Below, piece after piece: positions 47,916 through 58,200 of a stretch of DNA of 64,000 nucleotides. The stretch comes from Gaiellasilicea sp963791905 (GTDB lineage: Bacteria > Actinomycetota > Thermoleophilia > Gaiellales > Gaiellaceae). The position numbers were made by a program, and so were the translations under genes. The notes beneath the pieces are model-generated. The model was not told where the DNA came from and searched no databases. It saw only the letters and a program-made list of their open reading frames with translations. The first letter of the stretch is position 1; every line of letters begins with the position of its first letter. The stretch spans positions 62,001 to 126,000 of the forward strand of contig CAWBTX010000002.1 of the NCBI GenBank assembly GCA_963791905.1, in the 5' to 3' direction.

Positions 47916-50900
47916 ATGATCGTCAGCCGGGCCGCTGAACTCGGCAGGCTCGACGGGTTGCTCGACGGCCTGCGTGCCGGCGACGGGCGTGCTTTTGTCA
48001 TTCACGGCGATGCGGGGATCGGCAAGACGACCCTCCTCGATGCCCTGACCGAGCGCTGCGGTGACGACGTCGTGGTGCTGCGCGCGCGCGGCGTCGAGAC
48101 CGAGGCGGAGCTTGCGTTCGCCGCGCTCTCCGATCTGCTGGCCCCGCATCGCCGCGGCGATCACGCGGCTGCCGGCCGCGCAGTCGGCGGCGCTCGCCGC
48201 CGCACTCGCGCTCGGGCCTCCCGCGCCCGGCGACCGGCTCGCGGTCTGCGTCGCCACGCTGGGCCTGCTGCGCGCGGTCGCGGCTGAGCGGCCCGTCGTG
48301 GCGGTCGTCGACGACCTCCAGTGGCTCGACGCCGAGTCGCGCGAGTGCGTGCTGTACGTCGCGCGCCGCGCGGGCGGATCGCTGGCTGTTGCGTTGGCGG
48401 TCCGCGACCCGTGGGACCCCGCGCTTGCGCGGGCGGGCCTTCCCGCGTTGCCGCTCGGCCCGTTCGACGCCGACGCCTCGCTCGAGCTGCTCCGGCGCGT
48501 CGCGCCCGACCTCTCCCCGACCACGGCGGCAGCGCTTGTGGTGGCGGCGGCGGGGAACCCGCTGGCGCTCGTCGAGCTGCCCGCGATGCTCACGGCCGAC
48601 CAGCGCAGCGGCGTCGCCGAGCTCGAGCTGCCGGTGGTGCCCGGCAGTCGGCTGCACGGCAGCTTCGCCGCCCGCCTTGACGAGCTCGACCCGCTCGCTC
48701 AGCGCGCGCTGCTCGTGACGGCGGCCCACGTGGGAGACGACCTGACTGTGATCTCCGCCGCGTGCGCCGAGGCGGAGACAGACGTCGCGCGGTTGGCGGA
48801 GGCGGAGGAGCGCGGGCTGGTGCGGCTCGGCGGCGGGCGGGTGGCGTTTGTGCATCCCCTCGTGCGAGCCGCCGCGTACCACGCCGCCGGCCCGGCGGAG
48901 CGCCGGAGCGTGCATGCGGCGCTGGCGGCCGTGCTCAGTGGCGAACGGCGCGTGTGGCACCTCGCCGCGGCGACCGTCGGCACCGACGAGGACGTCGCCG
49001 CCGAGCTGGAACAGGCGGCCGGCGATGCCGCGGCGCGGCGTGGGTTCGCGTCGGCGGCCGCGGCGCTCGAGCGAGCGGCACGGCTCTCGCCCCTCCCCGA
49101 GAAGGCCGCCCGCCGCCTGCTTGCAGCCGGCCAGGCGGCCAGCGCCGCCGGGGCGCGCGAACAGGCGCTGGGGCTGTTGGAGGAGGCGTCGAGTGCGACG
49201 TGGGACGCGAGCCTGCGCGGCCGCTCGGAGCAGCTCCGCGGCCGGATCATGGTTTGGAGCGGCAGCCCGGTCGAGGCGACGCGCTTGCTCGTCGCCGAGG
49301 CCGAACGCTGCTCCCACCACGATCCCGCGCTCGCGGCGGCGATGCTCGCGGACGCCGCCAACGCATGCACGGTCACCAACTCGTACCGCCGGGCCGAGAC
49401 GCTTGCGTACCGGGCCGTCGCCCTGCTGGGTGACCGCGGTGAGCCGGAGGCGCGCGGGCCCGTGCTGGCGATGCTCGGTTGGGCGCTCGTGTTGCGGGGC
49501 AAGGCGCCGCTCGGACGCCCGGTGCTCCGGCAGGCCGAGCGCCTCGCCGCCGGCCTGGACCCGCTCGGGCCGCACTGGCCGTGGCTGCACTTGCTCCTGC
49601 TCGCCCGCATCCCGCTGGGCGAGCTCGAGCGCGCGCGCACGGAGAGCTTCACCCTGTGTGAGCGCGCTCGTGAGGCGGGTGCGCTCGCCACCCTGGGCGG
49701 CACCCTGATCGTCGCCAGCGAGGTCGCGTTCCGCCTCGGCGACTGGGACGCCGCCGATGAGGCGGCGCACGAAGCGATCCGTATAGCGGCCGACACGGGC
49801 CAGCACGCGTGGCACGGTTATGGGTTGACGCTGCGCGCGCGGATCGCCGGCGCCCGCGGTCGCCCGGCGGAGGGCCGCGAGGCGGCCCGAACCGCCCTCG
49901 GCATCGCCGAGTCCGCGGCCATGCGTAGCGGGCAGCGCTTCGCGCATGGGGCGCTCGGGTTCGTCGAGCTCAGCAGCGGCCGCGTGGACGAGGCGATCGC
50001 CGAGCTCGAGTCAGTGCAACGGATCGTGGCGGGCTCGGGCCTCGGAGACCCGACGCTCGTGCCGTGGGCGCCGGACCTGATCGAGGCGTACGTGCGCGCC
50101 GGCCGCACCGACGACGCCCAGCGCGTGCTCGCGCCGCTCGAGCGGCAGGCCGCCACGGCGGGCACCGCATTCGCGGCGGCCGCGGCCGCGCGCTGCCGGT
50201 GCATGCTCGCGGACGACTACGATGCCGCGTTCGCCGAGGCGGTGGCGATCGACAGCCGCCGCCCGCTGCCGTTCGAGCGCGCGCGGGCCCAGCTCGCCTA
50301 CGGGCGTCGACTCCATCGCGCGCGCCGGCGCGCGGAGGCACGCGGGCGCCTGCGTGAGGCGCTGGCCGACTTCGAGGCGCTCGGCGCCGCTCCGTGGGCC
50401 GCCCAGGCGCGCGACGAACTGCGCGCCGCCGGGGCGCGCCGGCGCGCACGGCAGGACGACGATCTCACGCCGCAGGAGCTGCGCGTCGCCGCTGCGGTCC
50501 GGCGCGGCGCGTCGAACCGGGAGATCGCCACCGAGCTGTTTCTCACGCCGAAGACGATCGAGTTCCACCTGCACCAGATCTACCGCAAGCTCGACTTGCA
50601 CTCACGCAGTCAGCTCGTCGCGGCGCTAGGGCAGGCCGGCGTGCGGGACCTCAACGGTCGTCGTGACGCAGGACGGCGTCCCGGACGGCAATGCGTGATG
50701 GCTCGGCGAAGTCGGGCGCCGCGCAGATCAGCAGTGTCCGGCCGTCGTCGCCGCCGAGCATGCAGGCGAAGCAGTTCAGGCCCTCGGGAGCTCCGACCTC
50801 GTCGACGATCTCGCCCCCGCGCGCCAGCCGCACGCAACGCGCGCCGACGTCGTCGGCCGACCAGATCATGCCCTCTGCGTCGAGCGCGCAGCCGTCAGGC

Positions 50901-50940
50901 CCGAACCGCAGCCGCGACAGCGTCTCCTCGAACGTCGTGA
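47916..50940 (+). CDS. LAL-type LuxR regulator with AAA ATPase domain, frame break and doubtful end
   Basis: About 910 residues of homologous sequence. IVSRAAELGRLDGLLDGL and the P-loop FVIHGDAGIGKTTLLDAL open the ATPase, then VVAVVDDLQWLDAESRE (Walker B). A long TPR-like part follows. The LuxR HTH is LTPQELRVAAAVRRGASNRE and LTPKTIEFHLHQIYRKLDL. The frame changes near 48165. Homology ends at about 50650 (SQLVAALGQAGVRDL). The literal frame then runs on as Arg-rich antisense of the lactonase gene to 50940, while a one-base shift would stop at 50666. ATG 47916 follows TAGGTG closely, so it may be leaderless. Confidence 0.8.
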
Positions 50941-51526
50941 TCTCGGGCGCCGGCGCGACCTGCGCCCAGACGCGGCGGCCCGAGAGCGAGCCGTCGGCCT
51001 CGATCGTGAACGCCGTGTAGCGCGAGCCTGCGGTCTCGCCCACGATCAGCGTCCGCCCGTCCGGCGTGATCACCGAGCCGTTAGGGAACGCCAGGTCCCC
51101 GGCGGCCACGACTGCCGTCCCGTCCGGGTCGACGCGGATGAGCACCGCCAGGACCGGATCGGCGAAACCCCCGAGATCGAAGCCGAACTCGCCGGCATAG
51201 GCGTGCCCGTCCCGGTCGACGACCATGTCGTTGAGGTGCCCGTTGCAGTGCTCGGTGACGTCGGCGTGCTCGGTGACCGAGCCGTCCGGCGCCCGGCGCA
51301 GGATCCGGTGGTCGCGCATCGACACCACGAGCAGCGACCCGTCCGGCATCCAACCCAGACCTGACGGCTGGCCCTCGACGGTCAGGATCTCCTCCGCGGC
51401 GCCGTCGCCGTCGATCGCGAGTACGAGGTGGCGGTAGAAGTCCGACATCCACCAGCGTCCGTCACGCCAGCGCGGGCACTCGAAGAAAGCCCCGCCCTCG
51501 AGCAGCGTCTCGAGTTGTCGAGCCAT
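50651..51526 (-). CDS. SMP-30/gluconolactonase family protein
   Basis: A 291-residue six-bladed propeller lactonase. Landmarks are GAFFECPRWRDGRWWMSDFY (metal Glu), QPSGLGWMPDGSLLVVSMRD, HCNGHLNDMVVDRDGHAYAG (metal Asn) and AFPNGSVITPDGRTLIVGET (metal Asn/Asp). It probably opens sugar-acid or other lactones using Ca or Zn. ATG 51526 is preferred to GTG 51535. It faces the second LAL regulator, which could control it, and is divergent from the Tc-like locus. Confidence 0.86.
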   Translation of the reverse strand: MARQLETLLEGGAFFECPRWRDGRWWMSDFYRHLVLAIDGDGAAEEILTVEGQPSGLGWMPDGSLLVVSMRDHRILRRAPDGSVTEHADVTEHCNGHLNDMVVDRDGHAYAGEFGFDLGGFADPVLAVLIRVDPDGTAVVAAGDLAFPNGSVITPDGRTLIVGETAGSRYTAFTIEADGSLSGRRVWAQVAPAPEITTFEETLSRLRFGPDGCALDAEGMIWSADDVGARCVRLARGGEIVDEVGAPEGLNCFACMLGGDDGRTLLICAAPDFAEPSRIAVRDAVLRHDDR

Positions 51527-51633
51527 GGGCGGCACGTTAAGGCCTAGGGGTTCTCCCGGTGCATCCCGGTGTTCCTCGGACGAAACTCGACGTTCGTGCC
51601 GTGGACACCGCCCCCAATAGAGGAGGAAGTTCC

Positions 51634-51810
51634 ATGACGGAGTTCACGTTGCCGCCGGTCGGCCAGCCCGACGGTGGCCTCCCGCGCAGGTGCGTGGTCG
51701 TTGCCGTGCCTCTGGCTGACGTCCGGCGGGCGCCGAGTGGCTCGCTCGAACTCGGCGCCACCGCGGTGACGCGCGCTTCGGTGCGGTTCCGAGGACGCGA
51801 CCATGGGTGA
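51634..51810 (+). CDS. Small hypothetical protein heading the Tc-like operon
   Basis: A 58-residue ORF with a strong GAGGAGGAAG site before ATG 51634. It reads MTEFTLPPVGQPDGG, then RCVVVAVPLADVRR, and ends RVRFRGRDHG-like (SVRFRGRDHG). Its TGA overlaps the TcA-like ATG (51803), so the two are coupled. I recognise no family. It could be a chaperone, a cap or a structural part of the complex, or the start of a longer N-terminal region cut by an indel. Confidence 0.5.
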   Translation: MTEFTLPPVGQPDGGLPRRCVVVAVPLADVRRAPSGSLELGATAVTRASVRFRGRDHG

Positions 51811-54800
51811 CCGCTCCAGCACCAAGTCGCGCGCCCCAAGCTACATGGCGCAGCGCCGGTACTCGTACCACGTCGCTCCCTTCGACGCGCCGGCCACCGC
51901 CGTCTACGAGGTCGGGACCATCGAGCAGGCCTTCGAGCAGGACGTCTACAACATGATGTTCCTCGCGGGCCAGGAGCATCTCCACAACGAGGAGTACGCG
52001 CTCGCGCTCGACGCCTTCGAGGAACTGCAGCTGCTGATCCTCACCACGGTCCACCCCACCATGCCGGTGGACCCGAACGTGCCCGCCGGTCTCCACGTCG
52101 ATTTCGACATCGAGCTCGTCGATGCCCTCGCCCAGCAGGCCGGCACGATGCTGCAGGCCACCGAGCCCCGCGACTACGCGTTCCCGCCGTCGCTGTTCGC
52201 CGACAGCTCGCTCCTGCCGGTCGACATGCAGCGCAAGCTCGAGCCGGCGACCAACAGCGGGCTGATCATCACCTCGTTTCATGACGACGTCCTCACAGAG
52301 CTGGATCTCGCCGCCAACGAGGCGGTGGGGGAGCGCTGGGAGGACGCGCTGCAGCACTACGAGACGGCATTGAAGGTCGTGCCGCAGGACGACCCGCTGG
52401 TTCGCGGGGTGCTGCTGCACGACATGGCAGTTCTGGCCGACAAGGCCGACGACCACGACCGGGCCGTGGCGTTGGGCACGGACAGCCTCGACTTGCTGGA
52501 ACGCGGCGGCAGCGTCGACGCCCAGGTTCGCGCTCTGGACACGATGGCCGGCGTCTACGCGCGCGGCGGCGAGGCGGAGCTCGCCAAGCGGAGCGTCGAG
52601 CAAGCCGGCGAGCTGCGCGCGACCCACAACCTGGACCCGATCGTAGTCGCGCGCGCGGGCTCACTGGCCGCGAGCACCATCAGGTCCCCCGCAACCCGCA
52701 CGTCCGGCACCATCCGGCGCGTCGACGGCGCGCCGACGGCCGTCGCGGGCAACGGCCGATCGGACGGGAACGACGCCGCGAAGACCTCCTCGTCGCAGAC
52801 CGACGGCGGCGCGGTGCTCATCGCATCGCAGTACGTCGGCGCCGAGGAGCCCAGCAAGTCCTACGTCCTGCAGGGCGTACGTGACCGGGTCGAGATCAAG
52901 CTGGACGACGGCGACGGCACGCTGCCCCTCCTGCGGCTGATCGCGACGACCGACGACCTGGCCGTCGTGACGGGGTTCGCTGCCACGCCGACCCAGATGG
53001 TCGCCTACCTGCCGCACATGTACTTCTTCGTCATCCCGATGGCGATCGGCGACTGCCTCGCCGGTCTGGGCAACCTCGAGGAGGCCGAGCAGACCTACCT
53101 GGACACGCTTCCCTACCCGTACATCAACGAGGTCTACGAGGCCGTGGAGCTGTGGACGAAGCTGGCCGGCGTCTATCTCGCCCTGGGCGATGCCGCCTAC
53201 CGCGCGGCGCGCGACGAGACCGCGGCGTTCGCCGGCGCGAAGGCGTACTACGAGAAGATCGTACGCACCGACGGCACGCTCGACGCCGGCTCGACGCTCT
53301 ACGCCGACGCCAGCTTCGCCGGCGTCAAGAGCCGCGTGGAAGCAGTGCTCGCAGCCGCCGACGCGACGACGGTCGAAGAGGACCCGCAGCTCGTCACCCA
53401 AGTGCTCGGTGCGAAGGCGAAGCTCGACCAGATCGCCGCGGGACTGAACTTCTTCGGGCTCGCGCCCGACTACCTGGCGCCGTTCGGTTGGGAGTACCTG
53501 CAGACCACCGCCCGCTACTTCGCGCAGAGCGCCTCGCAGATCGAGCAACGCTACATCCTGTTCAAGAGCACGGCCGAGAACGAGGAGCTGCGACGCGAGC
53601 AGCTCGACCAGCAGGCGGACGTGGCGGCGGCGGCAGTCGTGCTCGAGGAGCGCAGCCTTGCCGAGGCGCAGGCCGGCGTCGACGTGGCCCAGGCCAGCCT
53701 GGACTATGCCAGGGCGCAGCGCGCCAACGCGGTCGAGGCCGCCAACGAGTTCGAGGACGTTCGCTGGGATCTCCTCTGCCTGGCCCTGGCGGAGGTTAGG
53801 GCCGCCTACCCCTACTGGCAGGAGCTCTTCTACGTCATTCTCGCCAACGAGCGCACGCTCATCTCGCACGACATGGAGGCCGCGCGGCTCGACCGAGTCG
53901 TGGAAGAGGCCGAGGCCGCCATCGAGATCGCCAAGGCGCAGAAGACCCAGGCAGAGGCCCGGGTCTCGGTGGCCGAGCAGCGGATCGCGATCGCCCAGCT
54001 CCAGCAGGCCCAAGCCGAGGAGAACCGTGACTACCTCGACATGCGCGAGTTCACCGCGCGCCTGTGGTTCGACCTCGCGCTGCAGGCGGCCGCGCTGACG
54101 CGCCGCTACCTCGACATGGCGATCGAGATCGCGGTCCTGACCGAGCGCGCCTACAACGCCGAAACCGAGCGCGGGATCCAGCTGATCCGCTACGACTACA
54201 GCGACGCGGGCGTGGGCGAGCTGCTCGGAGCGGACAGGCTGCTGGCCGACGTCGACAGCTTCACCGCCGACTACGTCACGACGGTGAAGTCCAAGAAGCT
54301 GCCGGTCAAGAAGATGATCAGCATCGCCGACGCCTACCCGATGGCGTTCCAGCAGCTTCGCACGCGCGGGGTGTGCAGGTTCCCGACCGAGTTCGCGGAC
54401 TTCGACCGTGAGCACCCCGGCCTGTACCTGTGCAAGCTGCGCAACGTGGAGCTGGTGCTCGTCGGCATCACGACGGCGAGTTCCGTCGCCGGCTCGCTGC
54501 GCAACGTCGGCGTGTCGAAGTTCCGCCGTGAGGACGGATCGATCGTGGCGCGCACCTACCCGGCCGACGTGATGCCGCTCTCTCAGTACAGCGTTCGCGG
54601 CGACGCGCTGCTGTTCCGCTTCAGCCCGAACGACCTGAAGGCGTTCGAGCTGAACGGCATCGACACGCTCTGGCAGCTCGAGCTGCCGCCCGGAGCCAAC
54701 CGCTTCGACATCGGCGACATCCTGGACGTGCAGCTCGTCATCTACTACGACGGGTACTTCAGCCCCGCGCTGGAGGCGAGCGTGAAGGCAGCGCTTCCGA

Positions 54801-55216
54801 CCTCGGGCGCGTCCGCGCGGACGATCTCGCTTGCGCAGGAGCTGCCGGACGAGCTGTTCTACCTGAAGAGCAACGGCAGCGCGGAGATCGACTTCACGGG
54901 CGCGATGTTCGCGGCCAACCAGACGGATCGCCGCCGGACGAGCGTCTTCCTGAGGCTGACGGGCGACGCCGCGACTGTGGGCGACCTCACGCTGCGCCTC
55001 GCATCTGAGGAGCATGGCGAGGAACTGACGCTCACGACCAACGGCGCGGGTGACGTGACCGACATCGTGCCCCTGCACGGTGAGCCACTGCTCGATCGCT
55101 GGACGGTGCGCATCCGCGCGGAGGACAACCCGGATCTCGTGCACGGCGGTCAGCTCGATCTCGACGGGCTCCGCGACTTCCTGGTCTTCGTCGAGTACAC
55201 GTTCGACTATCGATAG
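51803..55216 (+). CDS. TcA-like toxin-complex protein with TPR-like N-terminus
   Basis: A 1137-residue protein. Residues 50-280 and 410-470 are TPR-like helices (ERWEDALQHYETALKVVPQD, IPMAIGDCLAGLGNLEEAEQ). Residues 590-760 are long Ala-rich coiled helices (EAAIEIAKAQKTQAEARVSV), the place of the TcA channel helices. Residues 840-1010 match the TcA TcB-binding domain: FQQLRTRGVCRFPTEFADFD, REHPGLYLCKLRNVELVLVG, LWQLELPPGANRFDIGDILD. Canonical TcA is about 2,500 residues; the receptor-binding shell is missing. The frame is intact. The BC-type partner starts 10 bases after the stop. Confidence 0.72.
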   Translation: MGDRSSTKSRAPSYMAQRRYSYHVAPFDAPATAVYEVGTIEQAFEQDVYNMMFLAGQEHLHNEEYALALDAFEELQLLILTTVHPTMPVDPNVPAGLHVDFDIELVDALAQQAGTMLQATEPRDYAFPPSLFADSSLLPVDMQRKLEPATNSGLIITSFHDDVLTELDLAANEAVGERWEDALQHYETALKVVPQDDPLVRGVLLHDMAVLADKADDHDRAVALGTDSLDLLERGGSVDAQVRALDTMAGVYARGGEAELAKRSVEQAGELRATHNLDPIVVARAGSLAASTIRSPATRTSGTIRRVDGAPTAVAGNGRSDGNDAAKTSSSQTDGGAVLIASQYVGAEEPSKSYVLQGVRDRVEIKLDDGDGTLPLLRLIATTDDLAVVTGFAATPTQMVAYLPHMYFFVIPMAIGDCLAGLGNLEEAEQTYLDTLPYPYINEVYEAVELWTKLAGVYLALGDAAYRAARDETAAFAGAKAYYEKIVRTDGTLDAGSTLYADASFAGVKSRVEAVLAAADATTVEEDPQLVTQVLGAKAKLDQIAAGLNFFGLAPDYLAPFGWEYLQTTARYFAQSASQIEQRYILFKSTAENEELRREQLDQQADVAAAAVVLEERSLAEAQAGVDVAQASLDYARAQRANAVEAANEFEDVRWDLLCLALAEVRAAYPYWQELFYVILANERTLISHDMEAARLDRVVEEAEAAIEIAKAQKTQAEARVSVAEQRIAIAQLQQAQAEENRDYLDMREFTARLWFDLALQAAALTRRYLDMAIEIAVLTERAYNAETERGIQLIRYDYSDAGVGELLGADRLLADVDSFTADYVTTVKSKKLPVKKMISIADAYPMAFQQLRTRGVCRFPTEFADFDREHPGLYLCKLRNVELVLVGITTASSVAGSLRNVGVSKFRREDGSIVARTYPADVMPLSQYSVRGDALLFRFSPNDLKAFELNGIDTLWQLELPPGANRFDIGDILDVQLVIYYDGYFSPALEASVKAALPTSGASARTISLAQELPDELFYLKSNGSAEIDFTGAMFAANQTDRRRTSVFLRLTGDAATVGDLTLRLASEEHGEELTLTTNGAGDVTDIVPLHGEPLLDRWTVRIRAEDNPDLVHGGQLDLDGLRDFLVFVEYTFDYR

Positions 55217-55226
55217 GAGCGGCCAC

Positions 55227-58200
55227 ATGTCCAGTCCAGGGACGCGTTCGGGCGTCACAGCCCCGCCGTCCGGCAACGGCGCCGCCTCCGGGCTCGGGGA
55301 GGCCTTTTCGATCAACCTCAACACCGGCCAGGGGGTCTACTCCTACAACCTCCCGCTACCGGAAGGCCGAGCCGGCCACGGGGCGAAGCTCGCGCTCGAG
55401 TACTCACACGGCAGCGGCCTCGGAGCGTTCGGGCTCGGGTGGCGCCTGGCGTCGCGATCGATCTCGCGCCGGCTCGACTTCGGCTTGCCGGGGACGGAGG
55501 TGGCTGAGCGGTTCCTGGACGCAGGGCAGGAGCTGGTCGAGACGCCCGACGGCTCGTACGCCGCGGCCCGGGAGAGCGCCTTCACGCGTTACCGGCGGTC
55601 GGCCGCCGGCTGGTTGGTCGAGGAGCGCAACGGGGTCGTGCACGAATGCGGCCTGGAGGCGGCCGGGCGTGTCGCCGATCCCGACCACCCCGAGCGTGTG
55701 CAGGAGTGGCTGGTCGAGCGCTCACTGGACGCCAGCGGCAACGCCATCGAGCACGCCTACGAGCGCGACGGCGGCATGGCCTATCCGGCCACGGTGCGCT
55801 GGGCGGCCTACGAGCTGCGCTTCGTCTACGAGGAGCGCCCCGACGTTCGCCAGGACGCCCGCGCCGGATTCCTGCGCACGCAGGCTCGCCGCTGCTCGCG
55901 CATCGAGCTGTTCGTGGATCCCGGAACTGAGGCCGAGCGGCACACCCGGACGTGGAGCCTCTCGTACGAGCAGGACCCGACCTGCGGCGTGTCGCTGCTC
56001 GTGGCGATCGCGCTGACCTCGCACGGTGCCGCCGCTGACGGCTCGCAAGACGTTGCTCGCGCGCCGATCCGTCTCGGCTACGCGCGATTCGAGCCCCAAG
56101 CGGTGCATGTGAGCTTCATGGAGGCGCCGGCCGGCGCCGACCCGCCCGCGCTCGATGCCGCTGACACGGCGCTCGTCACGCTCGACCGGGCGCCACTTCC
56201 GGGCGTCCTCCAGGTCGTCAACGGCGAACAGTGGTACTGGCCGAACCGCGGCGACGGGCGCTGGGGCGAGGCGCGCCCGGTGGCCGAGACCCCGACCATC
56301 GACTCGTTCGGCGAAAGCGGCGTGCTGTTCGCCGACGTCGACGGCTCGGCCCGCGCGGCCATGCTGGTGGCCGGCGTCCAACCGGTGCACGGCTACTTCG
56401 AGAACGGCGGCGAGGAAGGCTGGAGCCGGTTCGTCGCGTACCCCCGGGGGCATGCCGCGGCGCCGCCCTGGAGCTCCGGGGCGGTGCGGCTGATGGACGC
56501 CAACCGCGACGGTCGCGTCGACGCGATCGCCAGCGACACGAACGCCTTCACCGTGTGGCGCAACGGTGGCCCGGACGGCTGGTCTGAGCCGGTGAGCCAT
56601 CCGATCGAGGACTCCGACGGCCCGGCGGGGGTCGACTTCGCCGACCCGCTCGTCCATCTCGGCGACATGAACGGTGACGGGCTGCCCGACATCGTGCGCG
56701 TCCGCTCCGGCCGCGTCGAGTACTGGCCCGGGCTGGGCGACGGCAACTTCGGGTCGCGAGTGGTGATGGCGTCCAGCCCGCGCCTGCGCGGCCTCTCGTC
56801 CGACCCAGGGAGCGTCCTGCTCGTCGACGTCGACGGCGACGGCTGTGCCGACGTGGTGCGCGTGTCCGGGACCGCGATGGACGTGGCCATGAACCAGAGC
56901 GGGCGCGAGTTCTCGGAGCTCGCCCGGATCGCACCCGTCCCGAGCGCGCTTCCGGGGACCCTGTGCTCTGCGAACATGAAGGGCCACGCGGGCGCCGGGC
57001 TGCTCTGGGGCACCCTGCGCTTCGGCCTCCCCGCCTATGCCCAGCTCGAGTTCGTGCCCGACGCGCCGCCCTACGTGCTCACCGCGGTCGACAACGGCAG
57101 CGGCCTGCGCTCCGAGTTGACGTACCGTTCCGCGATCGACGACTACCTGCGGGACGCCGACCAGGGCATCCTCTGGACGACCAACCTCCCGTTCCCGCTG
57201 ACCGTCGTCGCCTCCAGCCGCGAGGTGGACTCTGTCTCCGGTCAGGAGACCGTGGTCGAGTACAGCTACCACGAGGGGCACTTCGCTTCCTCCACCCGCC
57301 AGTTCCAGGGCTTCCGGCGCACCGACCGGCTCGAGCGCGGCGACGAGAGCCGGCCGGACACGCTGACCGTCTCGCACTTCCTCATGGACCAGGAGCGAGT
57401 GCCCGGCCACGGTCCCGAGCACGTCGAGCTCAACGGGATGCTCGCGCGCAGCGAAGTCTTCGCGCTCGACGGCACACCGGACGAGACCCGGGCCTATCGC
57501 GTCGAGGAGTCCGATTACGTGCTGGAGCCGCTGCCGACGGCGCCACGCGCGGCGCGGCCACGCGCGTACGTGACCGTCGGCGCCCGCCGCACCGAGGACC
57601 GCGAGCGGACCGACGACCTGCGTGGCGAAGAGACGAGCTACCGCTACGACGCCAACGGAGACGTGGTCAAAGTGACGACCCGCGGCTACGGCGTGCGGGA
57701 CGGCGTCGCTCAGCCCGAGCGGGTGCTCGTCACCGAGATCGAGCACGCGACCAGCGCCACGCGCCACCTGGTCGGCCTGCCGGCACGCATCGTCGAGCGC
57801 GACGACGCCGGCGCCATCCTGCGTGAGCGGCGCCGTTACTACGACGGGCCGCAGTTCGCCGGCCTGCCTCTGGGCGAGGCGGACCGCGGGCTGCTCGTGC
57901 GCGAGGAGCAGCTCGTGCTCGCAGAAAGCGAGTTCGCCGCGCACTACGAGGGCATGACCGCCGAGGAGCTCGGCTACCACACCGGGCCGGACGCCGACGG
58001 CACGCCCTCCGTTCTCACCGACAAGGAGTGCTGCGCCTACGACGCACGGGGGCTGAAGGTCGCCCGCCGCGACGCGCTGGGCCACGAGGACGCCTACGAG
58101 TACGACCCGGACGGGCTGTTCCGCACGCTCCTGCGCGACGGCCTCGGCGACACCCGCTACATCTATGACCGGGCCGTCGGGCATCCGACCTCGATCGAGT

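Noticed and set aside
47998..49947. 649-residue minus-strand ORF opposite the second LAL gene
   Set aside because: Antisense of well-supported TPR-like coding sequence.
50667..50940. Arg-rich tail of the second LAL protein
   Set aside because: Homology stops at the LuxR domain end; the tail is antisense of the SMP-30 gene.
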